13,883 nucleotides of DNA from JBJXFK01 sp046155505 (GCA_046155505.1 JBJXFK010000177.1:1-13883); one strand, 5' to 3'; positions 1 to 6,896 are shown, numbered from the stretch's first letter. Program-made: numbers and translations. Notes: generated by a model not told the origin, from the letters alone.

Positions 1-548
1 CCACGCCGCCGGGCAGCGTTGGGGACCATGACGCATTCAACTCGCCCGAGTCGCGTCTGATCGGCTGGGACAACCCTGGCCAAGGCATCGGCGACATTCG
101 TGCGAACTTGAGTAACGCCACCGCGCCCTACCCGGAGCTTGTCGGGCTTTGCAACGCGGCGAATCCGGTGACGCACGTCGATGCGAATGATCCGCCGTAT
201 TTGATCGTTCACGGCACCGCGGACCCGGTCGTGCCGATCAACCAGAGCGTGCGGCTGCGCGATGCACTGACGGCGGTCGGCGTGCCGAATATCTTCGCGC
301 CGGTGCAGGGCGGGGCGCATGGCGGGTTCGGCGTGGCGACGGAGCAGGCGACTGTGCAGTGGTTGATTACCAACCTGCGGTCGCTCTCGCGCGTGCGAGC
401 CGATCTGGACGGCGATCGCCGCGTGTCGCTAAGCGATCTGAGCGTGCTGCTCTCGAATTTCGGCGGCGGAGTCCGCGGCGACGTGGACTATGACGGCGAC
501 ACCGATCTGCAAGACCTCAGCATTGTGCTCAGCGATTTTGGTAGCTGA
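1..548 (+). CDS. Alpha/beta hydrolase (esterase/lipase-like), C-terminal part, with dockerin-like double repeat
   Basis: The 5' end lies outside the window; the frame is open from base 3 (181 residues visible). Residues 18-127 read as the end of an alpha/beta hydrolase of the BD-FAE/lipase type: a strand ending in HGTADPVVP supplies the likely catalytic Asp (about residue 74), and GGAHGGFG supplies the catalytic His (about 106). The nucleophile Ser must lie upstream. After a short linker, residues 134-153 (DLDGDRRVSLSDLSVLLSNF) and 160-179 (DVDYDGDTDLQDLSIVLSDF) form two EF-hand-like dockerin type I repeats with DxDxD calcium loops, ending one residue before the stop. In Planctomycetota such C-terminal repeats are common on exported proteins. 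The domain reading is seen in the sequence; secretion is inferred because the signal peptide is not visible. Substrate unknown. Confidence 0.8.
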   Translation, partial: TPPGSVGDHDAFNSPESRLIGWDNPGQGIGDIRANLSNATAPYPELVGLCNAANPVTHVDANDPPYLIVHGTADPVVPINQSVRLRDALTAVGVPNIFAPVQGGAHGGFGVATEQATVQWLITNLRSLSRVRADLDGDRRVSLSDLSVLLSNFGGGVRGDVDYDGDTDLQDLSIVLSDFGS

Positions 549-584
549 TCACCGGGTGCATTCACTGTGGCCGGCGCGCCGCGA

Positions 585-2276
585 TCAGTTGCCCAGCAAT
601 TGCTTGACCGCGCCGGCGAATTCGTCGCGCAGCTTGGGCATCGCCCGCGCCTCGATCTGTCGCACGCGCTCTTTCGACACGCCTAGCAGCTTGCCGATCT
701 GTTCCAGCGTCTGCGGCTCGCCGTTCGTGTCGAGGCCGTAGCGGTGTCGCATGATCTGCTGCTCGCGCTCGTCGAGCACGCCCAGCATCTTCTCGACCGT
801 CGCGCGGACGGCGGGCAGGAAGTCGGTCTCTTGCGCATCGGCCGGCCACGCGCCGGCGGCCGACTCGAGAAACTCGTCGCGCCCGGTCTGATAGCGGTCG
901 CGATGGTGCTTGCTTTCGGGAACGGTGCGGGCGAAATTTTTCATGATCGCCCACGATGCATACGTGCTGAACTTGAAGCCGCGATTGAAGTCGAACTTGT
1001 CGACCGCGCGCATCAGCGAGATGTTGCCGTCGCTGACCAGTTCGAAAAACTCCTGCGTTGGCGCGACGTGCCGCTTGGCGATGCTGACCACCAGTCGCAG
1101 ATTGCTCTGTGCGATCTGGTTTTTCACGTTGTTGGCCTCGGTGATCAGCGCCTCGATTTCATCCAGCGTGCAGGCCTCGACCGTCTCCGGCTCCATTTCG
1201 TTGCGCAGCTTGTCGGCCTTGTAGCGCAGGAAATTAAGTTTGCGGAACAGCGCAACCTCACCAGCCGGCGAGAGCAGCGGGATGCGAAAAAGCTGCTGCA
1301 AGTATGGTGGCAGATCCGCCGGCACACGCTTCAACGCCGGTAACTCGCCATACGGCGCGGCGGCCGCCGGGTCTTCGCGGACGAGCATCTCGGTCCCCGG
1401 TTCTGCGAACGACTCAGCGGGCACAAACTCGATCGTGCGCGCCTTCAGCTCGCGCGCCCGCATCTCGGTAATCGTCTTGCGAATTTCCGGCAGCGTCTGA
1501 TCGAATTTCTCGACCAATTGCTGCACCGTCGCGCCGGCCGAGTACGCCTCCCAGATTTTCAGCCGCAGATCGTCGGCTGCGACGCGCAAATTCGAGCGAT
1601 TGAAGATGCCCGCGCCGGGCAGGCCGTCGTCGTAGTGCTTGAGGATCAGCCGAATCGTCTCGACCGCGCGATTGGTTTCGTTGGCGATCACCTTGGCGAC
1701 GGCGTTAACCGTGCGATGCCCCTCTTCGACCAGTTGCCTGGCCCGCTCGACGATGCCGTCGCGCTCAGCGGTCGAAAGCTGCGAGAACGACGAGCCGCGT
1801 TGCACCAGATCGAGATTGGACGACACGAATCGTCGAATCGCTCGTTCGGTGAATGCGAGTCTCTGGCGCTTGTCGGGAAACCGAAACCGCCAGCCCACGA
1901 GGCCGCGATGATGCCAGCGAAAAATCGTCTTGGTGCTGACGCTGAATCGCTCGGCGAGATCGGGCACCGTGAACACCGGCTCACCCCAGCTCTGCGCGTC
2001 GATGTCGGCGTCGCCAGAGATTTCCTCGGCCATCAGCACGAGGTCGTTGCGAATCGCTTCGGCGGAGAAGAGCTGCGTGTCGCCGCCGTCGGCGCTGGGC
2101 CGCGGGCGAAAGCTTGTGATGGCGTGGACGATGAAATCGAACGGATACTGGCGGTCGTCTTCGAGCACCGAGAGTACGAAGTCGATACCGAGCAGTTGTT
2201 TCAGCCGCAGCCGCGATGGGCTGCGTTGTAACTGAGCCGCTAGGTTACCGAGCGCAACGCACCGGTAGCTATGCAT
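585..2276 (-). CDS. Sigma-70 family RNA polymerase sigma factor with several N-terminal helix-turn-helix modules
   Basis: A 563-residue protein. Its C-terminal half is a clear sigma factor: a region 1.2-like segment at about 320-355, region 2 at about 384-452 (NLRLVVSIAKRHV, then GNISLMRAVDKFDFNRGFKF, then TYASWAIMKNFAR), and region 4 at about 487-552 with the HTH LEQIGKLLGVSKERVRQIEA. The normal region 3 between them is missing or very short (VPESKHHRDRYQTG and about 35 more residues). Region 2.4 lacks the usual WW-IRQ signature. The N-terminal half has a MerR-like winged HTH at 101-150 (FTVPDLAERFSVSTKTIFRW) and two further HTH-like segments at about 172-215 and 237-270. The start is ATG 2276, with AGGA-type ribosome binding sequence about 6 nt upstream and no other in-frame Met until residue 81. 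Residues 1-100 are unrecognised. It probably directs RNA polymerase to a promoter subset; which subset is unknown. Confidence 0.9.
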   Translation of the reverse strand: MHSYRCVALGNLAAQLQRSPSRLRLKQLLGIDFVLSVLEDDRQYPFDFIVHAITSFRPRPSADGGDTQLFSAEAIRNDLVLMAEEISGDADIDAQSWGEPVFTVPDLAERFSVSTKTIFRWHHRGLVGWRFRFPDKRQRLAFTERAIRRFVSSNLDLVQRGSSFSQLSTAERDGIVERARQLVEEGHRTVNAVAKVIANETNRAVETIRLILKHYDDGLPGAGIFNRSNLRVAADDLRLKIWEAYSAGATVQQLVEKFDQTLPEIRKTITEMRARELKARTIEFVPAESFAEPGTEMLVREDPAAAAPYGELPALKRVPADLPPYLQQLFRIPLLSPAGEVALFRKLNFLRYKADKLRNEMEPETVEACTLDEIEALITEANNVKNQIAQSNLRLVVSIAKRHVAPTQEFFELVSDGNISLMRAVDKFDFNRGFKFSTYASWAIMKNFARTVPESKHHRDRYQTGRDEFLESAAGAWPADAQETDFLPAVRATVEKMLGVLDEREQQIMRHRYGLDTNGEPQTLEQIGKLLGVSKERVRQIEARAMPKLRDEFAGAVKQLLGN

Positions 2277-2419
2277 GAAGTTCCTGCCGTCCGGTGGGGC
2301 AGAATCGCGTGCGATGGTCGCCGCGAGAATGCCGCCAAGTTCGTGCGTCGTCTTTACTTACGCACGCGCGGCGCGGCGGGGTCGGAATCCGCCGCACCAG
2401 CAAAAATTCATCACCTCTG

Positions 2420-2448
2420 ATGATAGCCGCGATCGGCATCGCTGCCTA
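2420..2448 (-). promoter_or_regulatory. Candidate promoter of the sigma factor gene
   Basis: On the minus strand, TAGGCA (2448-2443) and TATCAT (2425-2420) are separated by 17 bp and each matches the sigma-70 consensus well (4/6 and 5/6). It would give a leader of roughly 140 nt. A perfect TTGACA also occurs further upstream (2467-2462) but has no -10 at proper spacing. Candidate only. Confidence 0.3.
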
Positions 2449-2610
2449 TCCAAGGCGTCATTGTCAAGAGCCACGGGTGGCGCGGATATCCGACCTTATG
2501 ATTAGATCGGCGGCGGTGCCCCGACGAATGCCAGCGGTTTCGTGGATTCGCGGGCAAGATCGGTAGCGACGCGCGTCTGGGTGACCTGCCCCGCGGCGGG
2601 CGAGGGCGGC

Positions 2611-2638
2611 TTGACTATCGGGCTGGCGTGCGTAGTAT
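2611..2638 (+). promoter_or_regulatory. Promoter of the TrmB-like regulator gene
   Basis: TTGACT (2611-2616, 5/6) and TAGTAT (2633-2638, 4/6) are separated by 16 bp. Transcription would start near 2645, roughly 30 nt before ATG 2674. This excludes the far upstream start at 2542, which lies before the promoter. Confidence 0.55.
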
Positions 2639-2656
2639 TCTTGTGCAAGAAGAATA
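2636..2656. promoter_or_regulatory. Inverted repeat overlapping the -10 and start site: operator candidate
   Basis: Perfect 7-bp arms TATTCTT (2636-2642) and AAGAATA (2650-2656) flank a 7-bp spacer; a second palindrome, CTTG-TG-CAAG (2640-2649), is nested in it. It covers the end of the -10 box and the expected transcription start, where a bound repressor would block initiation. TrmB-family regulators bind palindromes and many control their own gene, so autoregulation is a reasonable inference, not shown. Confidence 0.4.
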
Positions 2657-2673
2657 TGCTCGGGCGGGTGACG

Positions 2674-3537
2674 ATGGCGACCGCAGATCTACAACCCCTT
2701 ATCGAATCAGGCTTTACGGGCCTTGAGGCCGAGGTCTACGCGTTTTTGCTCGGCGAATCGCCGGCCACCGGCTATCGCATCGCCCAAGCGCTGCACCGCC
2801 CGGTCGGCAATATTTACAAAACGGTCGAGTCGCTCGAATCGAAAGGTGCGGTGATCGGCGAGCAGGAAGACGACACCCGCCGCGTTCGAGCCGTGCCCGC
2901 GGACGAGTTGTTCGAGCGATTGGAGCGGCAGTTTCGGCAACGCAAGCAGGCGGCGCTGGCGGCACTGGCCGACGTATCGACCGATCCGATCGATGATCGC
3001 ATCTATCGCCTGACCTCGCCCGAGCAAGTCTTCGAACGCTGTCGCGCGATGTTGGAGCGGTGCGAATCGTTCGCGCTGGCGACGCTTTGCCCCGCGCCGT
3101 TCCGCGAATTGGGCGATGCGCTGCAACGAGCCGCGGCGCGCGGCATGACCGTCGCGACCAAGCTCTTCGAGCCGAGCGAGTGCGAGGGCGTGCAGCAGAT
3201 CATCGATCTGCGCGGCATGGCGGCGCTCGAAAGTGGTCCGGGGCAGTGGATCTCGCTCACCGTCGACGGGCGCGAGTGGCTCCAGGCATTGCTTTCGGAC
3301 GATGCACGCACATTGCATCACGGCGTGTGGAGCGGCAGCGCGTTTCTATCGTGGACGTTTTTCACCGGGCTGAGTTCTGACCTGGTGCTTGCGGCGATCA
3401 AGCGCGAACTGGCTCGCGGGGCGTCGGGCGACGACATCCGCGCACTGCTCGAACGACTCTCGCCGCTCGAATCGCCGCGATCGATCGGCAAACTCGAACT
3501 GTTGAAACGGTATCGACCGAAAGGCGGCGATCGCTGA
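2674..3537 (+). CDS. TrmB-family transcriptional regulator
   Basis: A 287-residue protein. Residues 10-62 are a TrmB-type winged helix-turn-helix: SGFTGLEAEVYAFLL, then helix and recognition helix around TGYRIAQAL and GNIYKTVESLESKGAV. A basic, helical linker (about 78-100) follows, then a C-terminal region (about 108-287) that fits the TrmB ligand-sensing part in length and position but is diverged. TrmB regulators are best known in Archaea, where they control sugar uptake; the ligand here is unknown. I chose ATG 2674 because the protein then begins just before the conserved N-terminal helix and the promoter lies just upstream; ATG 2656 (six more residues) is a possible alternative. It is divergent from the sigma factor, and the next gene follows on the same strand after 59 nt, so cotranscription is possible. 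Confidence 0.85.
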   Translation: MATADLQPLIESGFTGLEAEVYAFLLGESPATGYRIAQALHRPVGNIYKTVESLESKGAVIGEQEDDTRRVRAVPADELFERLERQFRQRKQAALAALADVSTDPIDDRIYRLTSPEQVFERCRAMLERCESFALATLCPAPFRELGDALQRAAARGMTVATKLFEPSECEGVQQIIDLRGMAALESGPGQWISLTVDGREWLQALLSDDARTLHHGVWSGSAFLSWTFFTGLSSDLVLAAIKRELARGASGDDIRALLERLSPLESPRSIGKLELLKRYRPKGGDR

Positions 3538-3596
3538 CCCGATCGTCCGTCGTGACTCTGTCTGCGTGTGAGCCGACTGCATATTTGGGGAAAGTC

Positions 3597-4535
3597 GTGA
3601 CAGATTTGCGTTCGAACATGTTCATTGCGGGTGTCGTTGCAACCTTCACCTGGAGCGCGACACCGGCGCGTGCGGGTGAGCTGCTCGTGACCAACTTTTT
3701 CGGCGATTCGGTGACGCGCTATGACCTGCCGAGCGGATCGCCGCTCGCTCCGCTGCAAGGCGGCGTCGGGCTCGACGGCGCGCTATGTACGCGCATCGGC
3801 CCAGACGGGTTGCTCTATGTCGCGAGCGAGGCCAGCAACACCGTGCAGCGCTACAACCTGCAGACTGGCGCGTTCATCGACAACTTCGTCACGCCCGGCA
3901 ATGGCCTCGGCGGACCGAGCGGGCTGACGTGGGGCCCGGACGGCGATCTGTTTGTCAGCAGTTTCAACAATGATCGCGTGTTGCGCTACGACGGCGCGAC
4001 TGGCGTGTTCGAGAGCACGTTCGTCGGCACCGGCCTGGGCACGCTCGACGGGCCGGACAACGGCACGATCTTCGGCCCTGATGGCAACCTGTACGTGCCC
4101 AGCTATAACAACAACAAGATTCTTCGATACGACGGTTCGACTGGCGCATTCATCGATGAGTTCGTGGCGCAGATCGGTCGGCCGCGCGTGCTGATTTTTC
4201 GCGGCGACGATCTGCTTGTTACCACCGAGCGCGGCGACGCCGTCCGCCGGTATGACGCCGATACGGGATCGCTGCTCGGCAACTTCGTCGCACAGGGCAG
4301 TGGCGGCCTCGATGCGCCAGTGGGCATGGCCTTCGGCGACGACGGATTTATGTATGTGTCGTCCGCGACATCGAACAGCGTCTTGCGCTATGACGCGACG
4401 AGCGGCGCGTTCGTGGACACGCTCGCGAGCAACCTTGGCGGCCCGGTGTTTCTGACATATGTGCCGGAGCCGACGAGCGCGACGCTGTTCATCATGCTGG
4501 TGATGACGCGCTGCCTGAACCTCGCGCGGCGGTAG
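3597..4535 (+). CDS. PEP-CTERM beta-propeller (NHL/SMP-30-like) exported protein
   Basis: A 312-residue protein. An N-terminal signal peptide (hydrophobic about 8-20, cleavage near ATPARA-GE) is followed by six copies of a repeat ending in an RYDxxTGxFxxxFV-like strand (for example RYNLQTGAFIDNFV and RYDGSTGAFIDEFV), alternating with GPDGxLYVxS-type strands. Six such repeats suggest a six-bladed propeller. The last 24 residues are a PEP-CTERM tail: VPEP, a hydrophobic stretch (ATLFIMLVM) and a terminal RR, so it is probably processed by an exosortase and released or anchored at the surface. GTG 3597 is preferred because GGGGA lies 5 nt upstream; GTG 3552 and ATG 3618 are possible. The function is unknown: propellers of this type either bind partners or act as lactonase-like enzymes, and no catalytic set could be assigned. 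Confidence 0.8.
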   Translation: MTDLRSNMFIAGVVATFTWSATPARAGELLVTNFFGDSVTRYDLPSGSPLAPLQGGVGLDGALCTRIGPDGLLYVASEASNTVQRYNLQTGAFIDNFVTPGNGLGGPSGLTWGPDGDLFVSSFNNDRVLRYDGATGVFESTFVGTGLGTLDGPDNGTIFGPDGNLYVPSYNNNKILRYDGSTGAFIDEFVAQIGRPRVLIFRGDDLLVTTERGDAVRRYDADTGSLLGNFVAQGSGGLDAPVGMAFGDDGFMYVSSATSNSVLRYDATSGAFVDTLASNLGGPVFLTYVPEPTSATLFIMLVMTRCLNLARR

Positions 4536-4591
4536 ACGGTTTGGGCATACCGCCTCCGTGGGCGAACCCGTTTCGCGTCAGCAATCCGAAT

Positions 4592-4621
4592 GCGACGCGC
4601 CAGCGAGCGCGAGCCGAGCCC
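4592..4621 (-). repeat. Dispersed intergenic repeat, short copy
   Basis: In reverse orientation it shares its first 19 bp (GCGACGCGCCAGCGAGCGC) and its last 8 bp (CCGAGCCC) with the 77-bp repeat found at 5523 and 6897, but lacks the middle. It abuts the long inverted repeat at 4614-4715. It may be a shortened member of the same family. Confidence 0.45.
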
Positions 4622-4715
4622 CGACCGTGAGGGAGGGGTTTCTTCGCTCGGTCGCGCGCTGGTACAGCCGTATGCCACAGAAAAAAAGAACCCCTCCCTT
4701 ACGGTCGGGGCTCGG
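4614..4715. terminator. 27-bp inverted repeat between convergent genes, possible bidirectional terminator
   Basis: Arms at 4614-4640 and 4689-4715 pair over 27 bp with a single exception (G4629 opposite T, a G-U pair in the plus-strand RNA). Each arm carries the core CCCCGACCGT(G/A)AGGGAGGGG. The loop is 48 nt. Read on the minus strand, the arm is followed by TTCTTTTTTT. It lies between the ends of the PEP-CTERM gene (+) and the peroxidase gene (-), so a termination or mRNA-end role is plausible. The long loop and conspicuous core also fit two inverted copies of a repeated element. Confidence 0.55.
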
Positions 4716-4748
4716 AAGCGTGCTGCCGTGCGGTGCGTGCGCGACCGA

Positions 4749-5393
4749 CTACTTTTTCGCGTCCAGCGCCGCCTCGATCGCTGCGGTCACCTGCTTGTCG
4801 TCCGGCTTGACGCGCGGCTCGAAACGCTCGACCAGCTTGCCTTCGCGATCGATCAGGAACTTGGTGAAATTCCACTTGATCGGCCCGGCCAGCTTTTCGC
4901 CGCGATCGGCGGCGGTCAGGAATTTGTACAGTTCGCTCGCCTCCTCACCCTTCACCGGCACCTTTTCGAACAGGTCGAAGCCGACGCCGAACTTGGTCTT
5001 GCAGAACTCCTTGATCTCGGCGTTCGTGCCCGGCTCCTGCCCGTTGAAGTCGTTGCTCGGAATCGCCAGCACGGCGAGGCCCTTGGCGGCGTACTTCTCG
5101 TGCAGCGCCTGAAGCTGCTCATACTGCGGCGTGAGGCCGCACTTGGACGCGACATTGACGATCATCACGACCTTGCCCTTGTACTTGGACAGGTCGACCG
5201 GCGTGCCGTCGATGGTTTTCATCGAGAAATCGAGAACGCTTTTGGCGCTGGCTGCGGTGACCGCCGCACCGTTTTTCTTCGCTTCGCCGGCGGGAGCGGG
5301 TTTTTCGGCGGGCTTGTCTGCCGGCTTGTCCTGGGCGAAGGTGAACGTCGTCAGTCCGGCAAACGCGAGAAGCCCCGCCAATCGAATCCGCAT
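4749..5393 (-). CDS. Glutathione peroxidase family protein (Cys type), exported
   Basis: A 214-residue protein. Residues 1-20 are a signal peptide (cleavage near FTFA-QD), then a Lys/Pro/Ala-rich linker to about 40, then a complete thioredoxin-fold GPx domain. The peroxidatic residue is Cys85 in NVASKCG (Sec in animal enzymes), with Gln119 (NDFNGQEPG), Trp174 and Asn175 (IKWNFTKFL) completing the catalytic tetrad. Cys131 (EIKEFC) sits where Cys-type enzymes have the resolving cysteine, so thioredoxin-type rather than glutathione reduction is likely. It would reduce peroxides in the periplasm. ATG 5393 is preceded by GGGGG 6 nt upstream and begins the signal peptide. The open frame continues upstream to 5642 but there runs into the dispersed repeat and is not credible as protein. 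Confidence 0.93.
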   Translation of the reverse strand: MRIRLAGLLAFAGLTTFTFAQDKPADKPAEKPAPAGEAKKNGAAVTAASAKSVLDFSMKTIDGTPVDLSKYKGKVVMIVNVASKCGLTPQYEQLQALHEKYAAKGLAVLAIPSNDFNGQEPGTNAEIKEFCKTKFGVGFDLFEKVPVKGEEASELYKFLTAADRGEKLAGPIKWNFTKFLIDREGKLVERFEPRVKPDDKQVTAAIEAALDAKK

Positions 5394-5522
5394 GGCAACC
5401 CCCAATGGTCTGGCGTTGTGTCGATGATCTTGAACTCGTTGGTGGGATTGTATCGTCACGGGCGAAGGGTGGCCGGAGAAGAGGGCGCGGGGCGCACGCG
5501 CGGCGCATCTCCGTTTCCAGAC

Positions 5523-5599
5523 CCGAAGACCTGGCTTGCGCCACGGGCTCGGTTCTCGCTCGCTGCGCTCGGGGCGCTCGCTGGCGCGTCGCGTTCGGA
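5523..5599 (+). repeat. Dispersed intergenic repeat, copy A (77 bp)
   Basis: It aligns with 6897-6972 in the same orientation with five substitutions and one single-base indel (about 92% identical); the first 34 bases are the same. It is GC-rich and contains a GGCTTGCGCC mini-hairpin. It lies wholly between genes and creates spurious open frames on both strands. Confidence 0.85.
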
Positions 5600-5645
5600 A
5601 GTTCGCGATTGAGCACAACGGCGTGAGGTCCCACGAAAGCACACG

Positions 5646-5676
5646 GCCACCCCGACGATTTCAACGTCGGGGTGGC
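5646..5676 (-). terminator. Perfect 12-bp hairpin downstream of the LolA-like gene
   Basis: GCCACCCCGACG (5646-5657) pairs perfectly with CGTCGGGGTGGC (5665-5676) across a 7-nt loop. No T-run follows on either strand, so it may be an mRNA-end stabiliser or factor-assisted terminator rather than a classic intrinsic one. Confidence 0.5.
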
Positions 5677-5752
5677 TGCGCGGGATGGTGTTCAGAATTT
5701 TTCTTGCGCGAATCGACGGAGCGAAGGGTCCGGCGATTAGTCGAGTAGCGCC

Positions 5753-5791
5753 GGAGCGCCAAGGAAGAACCGCCGAGGGCCGCGGCGCTCC
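5753..5791 (-). repeat. 8-bp inverted repeat after the LolA-like gene
   Basis: GGAGCGCC (5753-5760) and GGCGCTCC (5784-5791) are separated by 23 nt. It lies about 40 nt past the stop of the LolA-like gene and could form a weak hairpin in its transcript. Confidence 0.3.
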
Positions 5792-5800
5792 ATTATTCCC

Positions 5801-5823
5801 TTGTTCCTTTGTTCCGTTGTTCC
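5801..5823 (-). repeat. Short tandem repeat, unit TTGTTCCN, three copies
   Basis: Three consecutive 8-bp units TTGTTCC(T/G/C) (minus strand NGGAACAA) sit directly next to the 3' end of the LolA-like gene. A related GGAAAC/GGAAC tract lies upstream of the same gene on the opposite strand. Confidence 0.55.
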
Positions 5824-5829
5824 CGTGAA

Positions 5830-6648
5830 TTACGGGAGCTTCGGCAGCTTGATCTTGCCCTTGTCGTCCTTCTTCTTGGGCTCTTCCTTCTTCGGCTCGG
5901 CGGCGGGCTGCTCGGCAGGTTGCTGGCCCTGCTGCGTCATATCGGTAACGGTCACGCCCTCCGGGGCCTTGAAAACGAAGCGGTCGGCGGCGATCGACGG
6001 GTCGATTTTCACGTCGCTGGTGATGCTGGTCGAAACCACCTTGCCCTTGTCGTCCTTAGTGATGCTCTTCATGCCGACGCCGGTCGATTTGTCGTACCAA
6101 GTAAGCGTCTTTGCCGCGCTCGCCGCCGTGGTCTTATCCTTGGTAGTCGCCTCGACCAGCCAACATGCCTTGCCGTCGAGCGCCTCATCGCCGGCGAGCT
6201 TGTAGTCGAACAGTTTCTTCATTTCTTCCCAGGTCTTCGCGTCCGTCAACACGCCGAACTCGTGGCTGGGGGCCATTTTCATGCATGACTTTTGGCCGTT
6301 GGTGTCATTGAGCATCCACGAAAACTGGCCATCCTGGACCATCAGCAGCTTCATATCCTGCTTGGTCTCCTGACCGCCCGCGTTTGTGGTACTCTTCGAC
6401 CAACCCTCGCTGCGATACTGCCACTTGCCGTCCTTGCGAACCGCCTCGAAGGTCATTTCGGACTGCGCGACATACTTCATGTCGGGCGTCTGCATGTCCT
6501 GATCAGACTTGGTCTTACACGAAATCGACTTGCAAGCCGCGGCCTTGTCGCTGATGGCCTTGATCACGTCGTCCATCGTCTCGGCGGCGGCGGTCGAAGC
6601 CAGCATCGTCGGCAGCAGGCACAGCAGCAAATGTCGCAGGCGTTTCAT
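5830..6648 (-). CDS. Exported LolA-like (outer-membrane lipoprotein-sorting-like) protein
   Basis: A 272-residue protein. The signal peptide (MKRLRHLLLCLLPTMLASTAAA-E, cleavage near 22) is followed by a beta-rich domain to about 238 with LolA-like features: KWQYRSEGW and LLMVQDGQFSWML strands, an LTWYDKSTG strand pair, and the typical closing IDPSIAADRFVFKAPEGVTV. Four cysteines remain after cleavage (39, 44, 122, 162), which could form disulfides. The last 35 residues are Gln/Pro then Lys/Glu/Pro-rich, unlike true LolA, so binding of a wall polymer or partner rather than lipoprotein carriage is possible. Start ATG 6648 is preceded by GAGGAA. LolA-like proteins of unknown job are frequent in Planctomycetota. 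Fold assignment fairly likely, function open. Confidence 0.75.
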   Translation of the reverse strand: MKRLRHLLLCLLPTMLASTAAAETMDDVIKAISDKAAACKSISCKTKSDQDMQTPDMKYVAQSEMTFEAVRKDGKWQYRSEGWSKSTTNAGGQETKQDMKLLMVQDGQFSWMLNDTNGQKSCMKMAPSHEFGVLTDAKTWEEMKKLFDYKLAGDEALDGKACWLVEATTKDKTTAASAAKTLTWYDKSTGVGMKSITKDDKGKVVSTSITSDVKIDPSIAADRFVFKAPEGVTVTDMTQQGQQPAEQPAAEPKKEEPKKKDDKGKIKLPKLP

Positions 6649-6790
6649 AGCGGTTTCCTCGAATGCCCAGAATCAGCGCGGCCTGCATCGCCGGCCGCCG
6701 CACGGCGACTGGGGCAGGGGTCTGCGCATCATACATACAAGAAATCGGTCGCGCGGCCTTGGAAATTTGAGTGAATTGGCGGGACGGCGG

Positions 6791-6846
6791 AAAACGGGGA
6801 ACGGGAAACCGGAAACAGGAAACAGGGAACGGGGAAACTTGGGGGG
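6791..6846 (+). repeat. Purine-rich GGAAAC/GGAAC degenerate repeat tract
   Basis: About 56 bases almost free of T, made of GGGAAC, GGAAACC and GGAAACA units and ending in GGGGGG. It includes several runs of three or more G that could support a G-quadruplex, though loop lengths are uneven. Role unknown. Confidence 0.5.
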
Positions 6847-6896
6847 CTGCGGCCCACCGCTGCCTTTCGTGCGGAAACCGATCGCGCTGCCAACGA

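Larger units (their letters stand above)
2277..2673. other. Divergent intergenic region between the sigma factor and TrmB-like regulator
   Basis: About 0.4 kb with no convincing gene; the short open frames in it have no family-like sequence. It holds a likely plus-strand promoter with an overlapping inverted repeat, a weaker minus-strand promoter candidate, and a perfect 10-bp palindrome (CGGATATCCG, 2483-2492) of unknown role. Both divergent genes could be controlled from here. Confidence 0.6.
5394..5829. other. Gene-free region upstream of the peroxidase gene
   Basis: 436 bp without a credible gene. It contains the dispersed repeat (5523-5599), a perfect 12-bp hairpin, an 8-bp inverted repeat and an 8-bp tandem repeat, each listed separately. 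A minus-strand TACAAT (5452-5447) could be the -10 of the peroxidase gene, but no good -35 accompanies it. Confidence 0.6.

Noticed and set aside
1518..2231. 237-residue plus-strand open frame
   Set aside because: Antisense to the sigma factor; a GC-rich shadow frame.
2542..2673. Longer N-terminus for the TrmB-like regulator
   Set aside because: The promoter (2611-2638) and inverted repeat lie inside this stretch, and its translation has no TrmB-like sequence.
4590..5612. 340-residue plus-strand open frame
   Set aside because: Antisense to the peroxidase gene and read through the dispersed repeat.
5394..5642. Longer N-terminus for the peroxidase
   Set aside because: It would place 83 Arg-rich residues, partly from the dispersed repeat, before a good signal peptide.
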